DNA of 64,000 nucleotides from Ryuthela nishihirai (lineage: Eukaryota; Arthropoda; Arachnida; Araneae; Heptathelidae), in NCBI GenBank assembly GCA_038380435.1, contig JAWZYU010000688.1:22527-86526 (forward strand), read 5' to 3'. The notes under the pieces are model-generated. The model saw only the letters and a program-made list of their open reading frames with translations, made no database searches and was not told where the DNA came from. A program made the translations under genes and the position numbers. How positions within the stretch are numbered: position 1 is the first letter of the stretch; each line of letters begins with the position of its first letter. Shown here one piece after another: positions 20,890-30,403 of this stretch.

Positions 20890-21735
20890 CCTGTGAAAAA
20901 TTTTCTGTGTATTCCCCTCCCCCCCTCTAAGATAAAGGGGTAATATGGTTAGGGTGTAGGTATCGTGTGAAATATTTTCGTTGTACTCTCCCCCCTAACA
21001 GGAAGGGGTTATGTGGGTTGGTTTTAGGTAGAGTATGAAAATTTTTTTGTGTATTCCCCCCCCCCTCTAAGAGGAAGGGATTATGTGGGTTTGGTGTAGG
21101 TATCATGTGAAACACTCCCCCCAAAACAGGAAGGGGTTATGTGGGTTGGTTGTAGGTAGCGTGTGAATTATTTTTGGTGTGGGTTGGTTGTAGGTAGCGT
21201 GTGAATTATTTTTGGTGTATTCCCACCGTCCAATAGGAAGGGGTTATGTGGGTTGGGTGTAGGTATTGTGTGAATGTGTTTCGGTGTACTCTCCCCCATA
21301 ACAGGAAGGGGTTATGTGGGTTGGTTGTAGGTAGCATGTGAAATTTTTTGGTGTAGCCCCCCCTCTAAGAGGAAGGGGTTGTGGGTTGGGTGTAGGCATC
21401 GTGTGAAATTTTTTCGGTGTACTCTCCCCCCAAAACAGGAAGGGGTTATTTGGGTTTGTTGTAGCTAGTGTGTGAAAATTTTTGGTGTATTCTCACCGTC
21501 TAATAGCAAAGGGTTGTGTGGGTTGGGTGTAGGTAGCGTGTGAAATTTTTTCGGTGTACTCTCCCCCCCAAACAGGAAGGGTTTATGTGGGTTGGTTGTA
21601 GGTAGCATGTGAAAATGTTTTGGTGTATTCCCACCGTCCAATAGGAAGGGGTTATGTGGGTTGGGTGTAGGTACCGTGTGAAATTTTTCGGTGTACTTTC
21701 CCCATAACAGGAAGGGGTTATGTGAGTTGGGTGTC
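20890..21735 (+). repeat. GGGGTTATGTGGGTT minisatellite, array 3
   Basis: About 13 units of ~65 bp with the two alternating variants. A ~47 bp direct duplication (GTGGGTTGGTTGTAGGTAGC) occurs at 21138-21225. The part from ~21248 onward is the outer end of the left palindrome arm. Confidence 0.88.
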
Positions 21736-21838
21736 GAGGACCTGTGAATTTTTTTTTTCTTTTGTCCCTTATTATGAGGTGTCGGGTGACACTCAACTTC
21801 CCTTCACACTTTATCCAGGCTTAGGACTGGCAGCGCAT

Positions 21839-22261
21839 TGGAATTCGAAAAAGCAATTGTTGTTCCTCAAATGTTATCGTTGGCTTCCAAAAACGATGCT
21901 ATGGATTCATTGTTGTTTCACTCGGCCTTTGATCAAACGGAGACTTCCATTCCCTTTCCTTCCTGTCGACGAAGAATTTCAGAGCAAGTGTGTTATTCGA
22001 TCCCTTTTTTTGTCACACTATCATTTTATTTTTTTTAGCTCTTCTGTAGGAGAGGGTCTATGGGTTGTGCGATCCATTTAGAGGTTCGATCGCGCCCATA
22101 CCTCTGCTTTCCACAGACGTGAGTTATATGCTCTTTCTCCTACAGTAGAGTGATTCTCTGGTTTTTTTTTAAAGGTTTTCTAGGTTTTTCTTAACAATTG
22201 GGATTATTCCTGGGATTTTATTTGCTCACTTGTTCCTACCGCTTGGGTCGTGTCGGGATTT
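21839..22261 (+). repeat. Duplicon spacer module, copy 3 (5' truncated)
   Basis: Starts at GAATTCGAAAAAGC, joined to GGCAGCGCATTG from the 3' flank module. The joint uses the shared ATTG, removing the entire transporter body that lies between these modules elsewhere. Confidence 0.85.
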
Positions 22262-22540
22262 TTCACTTCTGAGCAGCACTTTTTTTGCAGACAATGGGCT
22301 AAAGGCCCAGGCCCCATAGACCACGAAGGCTCAGAGGAGGTTTGGGGGGTACCCACTGGATCACCCACTGGGGGGACAAGATGGTAGACTCCAAGGCCAT
22401 CCAGCGTGTTCTTTAACGTGCACAGGTTATGGCCCTCCCGCACACGGAGCCACGGCCTAATGTCCCATCCGACGGACGGTGGTCTTTCCAATACCATCGG
22501 TGTTCTCTACTGACCGTGGGTAGGGCGGAGATTAATGTAA
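22262..22540 (-). mobile_element. SINE family B inside duplicon copy 3
   Basis: Body and core present from TTTTTTGCAGACAATGGGC to CTACTGACCGTGGG. The inverted counterpart at 27628-27760 retains only the body half. Confidence 0.85.
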
Positions 22541-22664
22541 ACGCAGGAAGAGACTTATGGGTGGAGGGTCACAGCGTGTGAATTTACTTTTTAAGTGTTC
22601 TGACCTCCTCCTCCACCCTTTCGAACAAAATAACAGGGAGGTGTTTTGTGAATTGGGTTTCGAT

Positions 22665-22862
22665 ACCCTGTGAAAATTTTTCTGTGTATTCCCCTCCCCC
22701 CTCTAAGAGGAAGGGGTAATATGGTTAGGTTGTAGGTATCGTGTGAAATTTTTTCTTTGTACTCTCCCTCCTAACAGGAAGGGGTTATGTGGGTTGGTTT
22801 TAGGTAGAGTGTGCAAATTTTTTTGTGTATTTCCCCCCTCTAAGAGGAAGGGATTATGATGC
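22665..22862 (+). repeat. GGGGTTATGTGGGTT minisatellite, array 4
   Basis: Three units ending in CCTCTAAGAGGAAGGGATTATG, directly fused to the truncated transporter 5' fragment. Confidence 0.85.
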
Positions 22863-22869
22863 CTTCCTC

Positions 22870-23270
22870 TTAGAGGCCTCCAATGGTACCTATGAGGAAG
22901 GAACCGGAGGTGGCCAGGTAGCTGAGGTCAAGGCCAGCGCTGCAAACCAATCCGCCCAGACACACGAGCGGCCTGTATCCGAAGATAGACATGAGGATTT
23001 CTCTCACTGGTGAGAAGACCAGTGAGAGGGTCCCTAGCATCCCCGGGATCCAGGCTGCCTGGGACGGAGAGGTATCAGGAAACTCCAGGAATATCGCCAC
23101 CTTCAGAGCGCTGAAGGACTTGACGAATCCTGAAAGGAGAAAGGTTATGAGAAGGCAGCCACCAGCGACGGCCCACCCGTATCCTCCATCGGGTGGAACC
23201 ATCTTGGTGGCTGTGGTGGTGTTGGAACGGTCTTTCTCTACTCCGTCGCTGCAACTGGAACGGGCATGGT
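22870..23270 (-). pseudogene. SLC16-like transporter, 5' fragment (copy 3, left arm)
   Basis: The minus-strand frame from ATG 23202 reads MVPPDGGYGWAVAGGCLL, GFVKSFSALK, FGYRPLVCLGG and SGSFLIGTIGGL, then stops at the junction with the minisatellite (~22870). It covers roughly the first three membrane segments and has the family signature PDGGYGW. An upstream ATG at ~23265 that would extend the protein as in the right arm is followed by a premature stop, caused by a 4 bp deletion relative to the right-arm copy. A splice-acceptor-like tract lies just upstream (complement of CTCTTTTGCAG near 23288). Confidence 0.85.
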
Positions 23271-23274
23271 AGAA

Positions 23275-24640
23275 TCCGGCTCAGGTCACTGCAAAAGAGG
23301 GAGAAAAAAATTTAATAATTAGAATTGGTAGAGCTAATATAAATCAGTAGTGTGTCGACTAAAGACCACTACAGACTATGGTGAACAATACTGAACCAAA
23401 GAGTAAGCGAAAAAGGTACTATGAGGTAAAGTCGGGAGCTCGAAAACGCACGTCTGTAGCTCTCAGTGATCGCAGAGCAAAGGGACTGGCGTGGCACTCA
23501 GTGGCACGAGTTGTAAAACCCGTTGGCGTCAGGGGGAAAACCCAGGGGAGTTGTAAAACCCGTTGGCGTCAGGGGGAAAACCCAGGGGAGTTGTAAAACC
23601 CGTTGCTTCAGGGCGAAAACCCAGGGGTTTACCTACTACTGGTCGTACAAGGTACGGGTTTCGCTCTGCCATCTATGTGGAAGCATGGGAACTAATTTTT
23701 TCTCACCTTGCCCCATTTATTTCCCTTGCTCCACCGAGTGGTATATATGTATATGTATATATTTTTTTTATTTCGTTTTTTCAGCGTGACGTTTTTTCAG
23801 CGTTCAATACCAGATGTTTACCGATCGTCAAACTACTCACGGGTTGACAATTCGATTTCATTACCATCGTTGAAAGGTTCATAATAGACTGTTTTTCTTG
23901 AAATTTCCGTCATATCTATCTATTCTACTAACGCATGGACCTTTAGAAGAGTTTATCAAATGTTGGTTTTGATCTAAATTGGGACAGATTTTGCTGTAGG
24001 AATTGTTTCGTCTGGCACAAACGATAGAAAGGATCCAAATTAATATTTTTTGCTTTAACGAAGAATGCAGAAAAAATGTCGTTTATTTAAATAAAATATC
24101 TCAGCTTTTATAGCCTTAATAAAAGGGAAAATTTTCTTATTATAAAATATTTATCCTTAGCTACAGTAAATAAGCTATTCCAGAGTAAATAAGCTATTAT
24201 ATTAAGTATATTTTCGTAGAGTAAATAGGCTTTCATTTGCTAGAGTAATTTCTAACCGCTAGGGTGCAGTTAACTTTACGTTTTGCCCTGCTATGCTTGT
24301 TTGGGAAAAGCTTTCCTGAATATCCTTTAATTACTCTATATGATTTCACAAACGTGTATCAGTTTCTAAGTGGAGATCGTATTTTGAAGTTTTGCGATTT
24401 ATTGGTATATATATATAGTGTAAGGTAATTCTGTCGGAATAATTTTTCACTGCATAAGAAACTAACGGCTACTCACCACACTTCCCTTAATTGTCCGGAT
24501 GATTTTAGAGAGGTATAAAAGTGTAAAACTGAAAAATGAATCCCAGACGGAAATATTTAAATCTGACAACAAAGGACAACTCGAATACCTATATATGACG
24601 TAACAACGGTCTGCCCTATTCAACAGTGTAGGGCGGAGAT
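23275..24640 (-). repeat. 5' flank module, copy 3 (left arm)
   Basis: Upstream sequence of the minus-strand transporter fragment. It carries the 40 bp repeat (23511-23630), a TATATGTATA microsatellite and the AGAGTAAATAAGCTAT motifs. It also has a ~200 bp outer part (24440-24640) absent from copy 1. A deletion at ~23790 has removed ~170 bp, including most of the TGACGTCA palindrome. Confidence 0.75.
23511..23630 (+). repeat. 40 bp tandem repeat, three units (left arm)
   Basis: Units start at 23511, 23551 and 23591 with GAGTTGTAAAACCCGTTG and end AAAACCCAGGG. The right arm has four units and copy 1 has one, so this is a variable-number repeat in the presumed promoter-proximal region. Confidence 0.92.
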
Positions 24641-24774
24641 TAATGTAAACGCAGGTAGAGACTTATGGGTGGAGGGTCACCAGCGTGTGAATTTACTTTT
24701 TAAGTGTTCTGACCTCCTCCTCCACCCCTTTGAACAAAATAACGGAGGTGTTTTGTGAAATGGGTTTCGATGCG

Positions 24775-25385
24775 CTGTGAAAAATTTTCGGTGTACCCCC
24801 TCTAAGAGGAAGGGGTTATGTGTTTAGGGTGTAGGTATCGTGTGAATTTTTTCAGGTGTACTCTCCCCCCTAACAGGAAAGGGATATGTGGGTTGGTTTC
24901 AGGTAGCGTGTGAAAATATTTTAGTGTATCCCCCCCCTCTAAGAGGAAGGGGTTATATGGGTTGGGTGTAGGCATCGTGTGAAATGTTTTCGGTGTGCTC
25001 TCCCCCCAAAACGGGAAGGGGTTATGTGGGTTGGTTGTATGTAGTGTGTGAAAATTTTTTGGTGTATTCCCACCGTCCAATAGAAAGGGGTTATGTGGGT
25101 TGGGTGTAGGTTTCGTGTGAAATATTTTCGGTGTACTCTACCCCGCTAACAGGAAGGTGTTATGTGGTTGGCCCACATAACCCCTTCCTGTTTTGGGGGG
25201 AGAACACACCGAAAATATTTCACACGATGCCTACACCCAACCCACATAACCCCTTCCTCTTGGGGGGGATGCACCAAAAAATTTTCACACGCTACCTGAA
25301 ACCAACCCACATAACCCCTTCCTGTTAGGGGGGAGAGTACACCGAAAAATTTTCATAGGGCATCGAAACCCATTTCACAAAACAC
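24775..25385. repeat. Minisatellite at the palindrome centre, switching strand at ~25170
   Basis: Units read GGGGTTATGTGGGTT on the + strand up to about 25168 and the complement (AACCCACATAACCCC) from 25171 onward. The switch occurs within TATGTGGTTGGCCCACATAA. The 25171-25240 sequence pairs with 24960-25029, not with the last units, so the centre holds one unpaired ~140 bp dimer. Confidence 0.9.
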
Positions 25386-26483
25386 CTCCCTGTTATTCTG
25401 TTCAAAGGGGTGGAGGAGGAGGTCAGAACACTTAAAAAGTAAATTCACAGGCTGGTGACCCTCCACCCATAAGTCTCTACCTGCGTTTACATTAATCTCC
25501 GCCTTACACTGTTGAATAGGGCAGACCGTTGTTACGTCATATATAGGTATTCGAGTTGTCCTTTGTTGTCAGATTTAAATATTTCCGTCTGGGATTCATT
25601 TTTTAGTTTTACACTTTTATACCTCTCTAAAATCATCCGTACAATTAAGGGAAGTGTGGTGAGTAGCCATTAGTTTCTTATGCAGTGGAAAATTATTCCG
25701 ACAGAATTACCTTACACTATATATATATACCAATAAATCGCAAAACTTCAAAATACGATCTCCACTTAGAAACTGATACACGTTTGTGAAATCATATAGA
25801 GTAATTAAAGGATATTCAGGAAAGCTTTTCCCAAACAAGCATAGCAGGGCAAAACGTAAAGTTAACTGCACCCAAGCGGCTAGAAATTACTCTAGCAAAT
25901 GAAAGCATATTTACTCTAGGAAAATATACTTAATATAATAGCTTATTTACTCTAGAATAGCTTATTTACTGTAGCAAATGATAAATATTTTATAAGAAGA
26001 AAATTTTCCCTTTCATTAAGGCTATAAAAGCTGAGATATTTTATTTAAATAAACGACATTTTTTCTGCATTCTTCATTAAGGCAAAAAATATTAATTTGG
26101 ATCCTTTCTATCGTTTGTGCCAGACGAAACAATTCCTACAGCAAAATCAGTCCCAATTTAGATCAAAAACAACATTTGATAAACTCTTCTAAAGGTCCAT
26201 GCGTTAGTAGAATAGATAGATATGACGGAAATTTCAAGAAAAACAGTCTATTATGAACCTTTCAACGATGGTAACGAAATCGAATTGTCAACCCGTGAGT
26301 AGTTTGACGATCGGTAAACATCTGGTATTGAATTATTTTAGAAACATTTGGTGGCGGTTGTTTATTTTATTAGGAAAATAACTTTAAAATTTCCTATCAT
26401 TATCGTATAAACTTTAGTAAACTTTTGTATACTCTACTTGCCCCATATTCTTCTCGCATATATAGCACTGTCCCGTTTGCAGG

Positions 26484-26491
26484 TGACGTCA
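26484..26491. promoter_or_regulatory. CRE-like palindrome TGACGTCA (right arm)
   Basis: Perfect 8 bp CREB/ATF-type palindrome about 560 bp upstream of the transporter ATG, matching 16375-16382. Conservation between copies may only reflect recent duplication. Confidence 0.35.
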
Positions 26492-26648
26492 CGCTGAAAA
26501 AACGAAATAACAAAAATATATACATATACATATATACCACTCGGTGGAGCAAAGGAAATAAATGGGGCAAGGTGAGAAAAAATTAGTTCCCATGCTTCCA
26601 CATAGATGGCAGAGCGAAACCCGTACGTTGTACGACCAGTAGTAGGTA

Positions 26649-26809
26649 AACCCCTGGGTTTTCGCCCTGAAGCAACGGGTTTTACAACTCCCCTGGGTTT
26701 TCACCCTGACGCCAACGGGTTTTACAACTCCCCTGGGTTTTCCCCCTGACGCCAACGGGTTTTACAACTCCCCTGGGTTTTCTCCCTGACGCCAACGGGT
26801 TTTACAACT
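26649..26809 (-). repeat. 40 bp tandem repeat, four units (right arm)
   Basis: Complement of the left-arm repeat: four units with CAACGGGTTTTACAACTC separated by CCCTGGGTTTT. It has one unit more than the left arm. Confidence 0.92.
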
Positions 26810-27018
26810 CGTGCCACTGAGTGCCACGCCAGTCCCTTTGCTCTGCGATCACTGAGAGCTACAGACGTGCGTTTTCGAGCTCCCGACTTTACCTCATAGT
26901 ACCTTTTTCGCTTACTCTTTGGTTCAGTATTGTTCACCATAGTCTGTAGTGGTCTTTAGTCGACACACTACTGATTTATATTAGCTCTACCAATTCTAAT
27001 TATTAAATTTTTTTCTCC

Positions 27019-27452
27019 CTCTTTTGCAGTGACCTGAGCCGGATTCCACCATGCTTGTTCCAGTTGCAGCGACGAAGGGAGTAGAGAAAGACCGTTCCAA
27101 CACCACCACAGCCACCAAGATGGTTCCACCCGATGGAGGATACGGGTGGGCCATCGCTGGTGGCTGCTTTCTCATAACCTTTCTCCTTTCAGGATTCGTC
27201 AAGTCCTTCAGCGCTCTGAAGGTGGCGATATTCCTGGAGTTTCCTGATACCTCTTCGTTCCAGGCGGCCTGGATCCCGGGGCTGCTACGGACCCTCTCAC
27301 TGGTCTTCTCACCGGTGACAGGGATCCTCATGTCTACCTACGGATACAGGCCGCTCGTGTGTCTGTGCGGATTGGTTTGCAGCGCTGGCCTTGACCTCAG
27401 CTACCTGGCCACCTCCGGTTCCTTCCTCATAGGTACCATTGGAGGCCTCTAA
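27019..27452 (+). pseudogene. SLC16-like transporter, 5' exon fragment (copy 4a, right arm)
   Basis: After a splice-acceptor-like CTCTTTTGCAG (27019-27029), an ATG at 27051 opens 133 codons. A hydrophilic start (MLVPVAATKGVEK, TTTATKM) is followed by the family signature VPPDGGYGWAIAGG. The first membrane segment and GFVKSFSALKVAIF come next, then YGYRPLVCLCGL and SFLIGTIGGL. The frame ends at TAA 27450-27452, created by fusion of GGCCTC to the minisatellite's TAAGAGGAAGG. In the complete body copies GGL continues as MGVDASFAITTG or similar. It is the best record of the true N-terminus in the window but encodes only about the first quarter to third of a 12-helix transporter. Confidence 0.85.
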
Positions 27453-27461
27453 GAGGAAGTC

Positions 27462-27627
27462 ATCATAATCCCTTCCTCTTAGAGGGGGGAAATACACAAA
27501 AAATTTTCACACTCTACCTAAAACCAATCCACATAACCCCTTCCTGTTAGGAGGGAGAGTACAAAGAAAAAATTTCACACGATACCTACAACCTAACCAT
27601 ATTACCCCTTCCTCTTACAGGGGGTCT
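27462..27627 (-). repeat. Minisatellite array 6 (right arm)
   Basis: Inverted units with ACATAACCCCTTCCTGTTAGG, paired with array 4. Its first copy forms a CCTCTAAGAGGAAG / CTTCCTCTTAGAGG inverted repeat with the transporter end (27444-27485). Confidence 0.85.
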
Positions 27628-27760
27628 ACCATCTTGTCCCCCCAGTGGGTACCCCCCAAACCTCCTCTGAGCCTTCGTGGTCTATGGGACCTGGGCCTTT
27701 AGCCCATTGTGTGCAAAAAAAGTGCTGCTCAGAAGTGAAAAATCCCGACACGACCCAAGC
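27628..27760 (+). mobile_element. SINE family B body fragment (right arm)
   Basis: Contains GTACCCCCCAAACCTCCTCTG, CTTCGTGGTCTATGGGACC and CCCATTGTGTGCAAAAAAAG. The core and everything up to the minisatellite (about 300 bp in the left arm) are deleted. Confidence 0.85.
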
Positions 27761-28205
27761 GGTAGGAACAAGTGAGCAAATAAAATCCCAGAAATAATCC
27801 CAATTGTTAAGAAAAACCTAGAAAACCTTTAGAAAAAATCCAGAGAATCACTCTACTCTAGGAGAAAGAGCATATAACTCATGTCTGTGGAAAACAGAGG
27901 TATGGGCGTGATCGAACCTTTAAATGGATCGCACAACCCATAGACCGTCTCCTACAGAAGAGCTAAAAAAAATAAAATGATAGTGTGACAAAAAAAGGGA
28001 TCGCATAACACACTTGCTCTGAAATTCTTCGTCGACAGGAAGGAAAGGGAATGAAAGTCTCCGTTTGATCAAAGGTCGAGTGAAACAACAATGAATCCAT
28101 AGCATCGTTTTTGGAAGCCAACGATAACAATTGAGGAACAACAATTGCTTTTTCGAATTCTAATTTTTGCGTAGCGAAAAAAATATACGATATGAAAAAC
28201 TTCAC
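27761..28205 (-). repeat. Duplicon spacer module, copy 4 (inverted)
   Basis: Complement of the spacer module, ending in GCGTAGCGAAAAAAATATACG next to the transporter body, exactly as in copy 2. Confidence 0.8.
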
Positions 28206-28209
28206 AGAG

Positions 28210-29475
28210 TACTGTTGCGTAGGGCAGGATTTGTCAAGTCCTTCAGCGCTCTGAAGGTGGCGATATTCCTGGAGTTTCCTGATACCTCTCCGTCCCAGGT
28301 GGCCTGGATCCCGGGGCTGCTAGGGACCCTCTCACTGGTCTTCTCACCGGTGACAGGGATCCTCATGTCTACCTTCGGATACAGGCCGCTGGTGTGTCTG
28401 GGCGGATTGCTGTGCAGCGCTGGCCTTGACCTCAGCTACCTGGCCACCTCCGTTTCCTTCCTCATAGGTACCATTGGAGGCCTCAAGGGAGTTGGTGCAT
28501 CCTTTGCCATCACCACTGGCATTGTGTGCACTGGAAAGTACTTCACGACACGGAGCCCGGCAGCGATTGCCGTCGCCCTGTCGGGAGGCGGCTTCGGGGC
28601 CATGGCCCTGCCCACTGCGATCAACGAGCTGCTGCTGGCGGTCGGCCTGCACTACACCTTCCTCGTGCTGGCCGGCTGCTTCATGCTCATCACAATCTGC
28701 GGCCTGCTCTTCGTTCAGTCCGAGAGCCGCTTCGACGAGGTGCCCGCCGGCGGCAGCAACTATGCCGTAGTCATGACCCCCGTCAAAGCCGGAGAGCTGG
28801 CACCAGATCCTGCTCGAAGGTGGTCGCCGAGAGGCTGTTTGTCCGTTTCATCACGGACGGCCTGTTCCTCCTCACGAGCGCTTCCATCTTCGCGATGGGT
28901 ATGGGCAACCCTCACTTCCTGCACTACATTCCCCAGCATGCCAAGTCGCTGGGGATCGAGAAGAGCAGTGCCATGCTGCTTCTCGCCTACTCTGCTGCCG
29001 GCGACCTGGTCGTGCGCCTCTCGTACGGTCTTCTCGCCAGCTGCTCTATTGTGCCGAGGACGGCCGATTAAATCGCGGCCGTCTCTGTCTCGGCTTCAGA
29101 CGTCACTCACTGCCTTTCTGCCACGAGTACTGGCAGCTCATTGTTGCCTCCGTCGCCACAGGAGTGGGAACCGGAGTGTGGACCATCCTGATCCCCCTCC
29201 TGCTTATCTCGAATCACGAAGTCGACAACATGAATGGCACCTTCACCATGGTGCGGCTCTTTCAGGGAGTGGCCAAACTCATCTACCCTCCCGTGGCAGG
29301 ACTGCTGCGGTCCACTGGTGGCGACCGTGCAGTCCTGCTTTTCATGGGATCGAAGATGTGTGTAGCCACGGCCTTTGGCGTTGCCTTGCACATCTCTGCT
29401 GTCTTGATCCAAAGGAGGGGTCGGGCGGAAGCGTCGCTCAAGGAACGGCTCGACGTCTTCACCACCGCAGTGTGA
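28210..29475 (+). pseudogene. SLC16-like transporter body, frameshifted (copy 4b)
   Basis: Same start as copy 2: the spacer module runs into GFVKSF (after TAGGGCAG), lacking the PDGGYGW end. The first frame holds to GELAP near 28800, where one C of a CCC run in copy 2 is missing. The second frame continues with SCSKVVAERLFVRF, LTSASIFAMGMGN and SYGLLASCSIVPRTAD to a TAA at 29069-29071. A further 1 bp deletion at ~29103 shifts the frame again, and the third frame gives WTILIPLLLISNHE, MNGTFTMVRLFQG and YPPVAGLL, ending in TGA at 29473-29475. There is also a 12 bp in-frame insertion encoding an extra GTGV-like unit near 29170 and one extra codon at 28621. Clearly a pseudogene, recently derived because identity to copy 2 remains high. 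Confidence 0.9.
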
Positions 29476-29884
29476 TGTCGCAGCTATCAGAAACGTCCTC
29501 CCCTTCTGGGACTGACTGCCGTGTCCGGGAAGGGGTTGGCACCCTAAATAGGAAAATTTGAAAAAAGAAATAAATGAAAATAAAAAAAAAACAAAAAAAT
29601 TTTAAATGTTCAAACAATAAAAAAAATATAAAAAATTTCTTAAAAGCAAAGAGAAGCACTCTCGCTGTTGACTGTATGTTTGTATTTCTTGTATGTCACT
29701 TTTGCTGTGCATTGTATTCTTTTTTCTATGTCGTTGTAAAACTCTGCACATTGTGCTATGACACCAAGTCTACCAGAGAGACAGACAAATTTTAAACATG
29801 CCAGCGCAATGCGCTGCCAGTCCTAAGCCTGGATAAAGTGTGAAGGGAAGTTGAGTGTTACCCGACACCTCATAATAAGGGACA
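29476..29884 (+). repeat. 3' flank module, copy 4, with A-rich tract
   Basis: Downstream of the transporter stop: GGGTTGGCACCCTAAATAGG, AAATAAATGAAAATAAAAAA (AATAAA-like hexamers at ~29570), a further A-rich tract, and CACATTGTGCTATGACACC. It ends with CCAGTCCTAAGCCTGG. The intronless body followed by an A-rich tract would fit a retrocopy origin, but could also be an ordinary 3' UTR. Confidence 0.7.
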
Positions 29885-30403
29885 AAAGAAAAAAAAAATT
29901 CACAGGTGCTCGACACCCAACTCACATAACCCCTTCCTGTTATGGGGAGAGTACACCGAAAAATTTCACACGGTACCTACACCCAACCCATATAACCCCT
30001 TCCTATTGGACGGTGGGAATACCCCAAAAAAATTTTCACATGCTACCTACAACCAACCCACATAAACCCTTCCTGTTTCGGGGGGGAGAGTACAATGAAA
30101 AAATTTCACACGCTACCTACAACCAACCCACACAACCCTTTGCTATTAGACGGTGAGAATACACCAAAAGTTTTCACACACTAGCTACAAAAAACCAAAA
30201 TAACCCCTTCCTGTTTTGGGGGGAGAGTACACCGAAAAAATTTCACACGATGCCTACACCCAACCCACAACCCCTTCCTCTTAGAGGGGGGGATACACCA
30301 AAATATTTCACACGCTACCTACAACCAACCCACATAACCCCTTCCTGTTATGGGGGAGAGTACATCGAAATACGTTCACACAATACCTACACCCAACCCA
30401 CAT
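29885..30403 (-). repeat. Minisatellite array 7, abutting the satellite
   Basis: About eight inverted units (AACCCACATAACCCCTTCCT) pairing with 21248-21750 of the left arm. The array stops at AACCCACAT (30395-30403), where the 359 bp satellite begins at CCAGGGGCGTC. Confidence 0.9.

Larger units (their letters stand above)
25500..27029 (+). repeat. 5' flank module, copy 4 (right arm, most complete)
   Basis: The fullest version of the upstream region, on the same strand as the transporter fragment that follows. It contains AGAGTAAATA-like motifs (25890-25980), TGACGTCA at 26484-26491, the TATATGTATA microsatellite, four 40 bp repeat units (26649-26809), a TTCAGTATTG segment (26932) and a polypyrimidine tract with CTCTTTTGCAG ending at 27029. 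The last looks like a 3' splice site leading into the first coding exon, so the true promoter may lie within or before this block. Confidence 0.7.
21248..30403. repeat. Large imperfect palindrome, arms 21248-25029 and 25171-30403
   Basis: Module order in the left arm (minisatellite, spacer, SINE B, minisatellite, transporter 5' fragment, 5' flank, minisatellite) is repeated in reverse orientation in the right arm. Examples of paired sites are MVPPDGG starts at 23202 (-) and 27121 (+), GGTAATTCTGTCGG at 24425 with its complement at 25711, and GGCCTC truncation points at 22870 and 27450. The arms differ by the transporter body present only on the right (28.2-29.8 kb), ~300 bp of SINE core plus 3' sequence present only on the left (22395-22695), and a ~170 bp deletion in the left arm at 23790. 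A ~140 bp minisatellite spacer (25030-25170) lies at the centre. Confidence 0.88.

Noticed and set aside
23378..23596. Open frame MVNNTEPKSKRKRYYEVK shared by both palindrome arms (also 26722-26940 minus)
   Set aside because: It lies antisense to the transporter in its 5' flank, runs into the 40 bp repeat, is broken in copy 1, and matches no family I know. Sharing is explained by duplication.
24510..24525. TATA box GGTATAAAAGTG upstream of the transporter
   Set aside because: It points away from the transporter fragment in both arms and has no coding sequence downstream.
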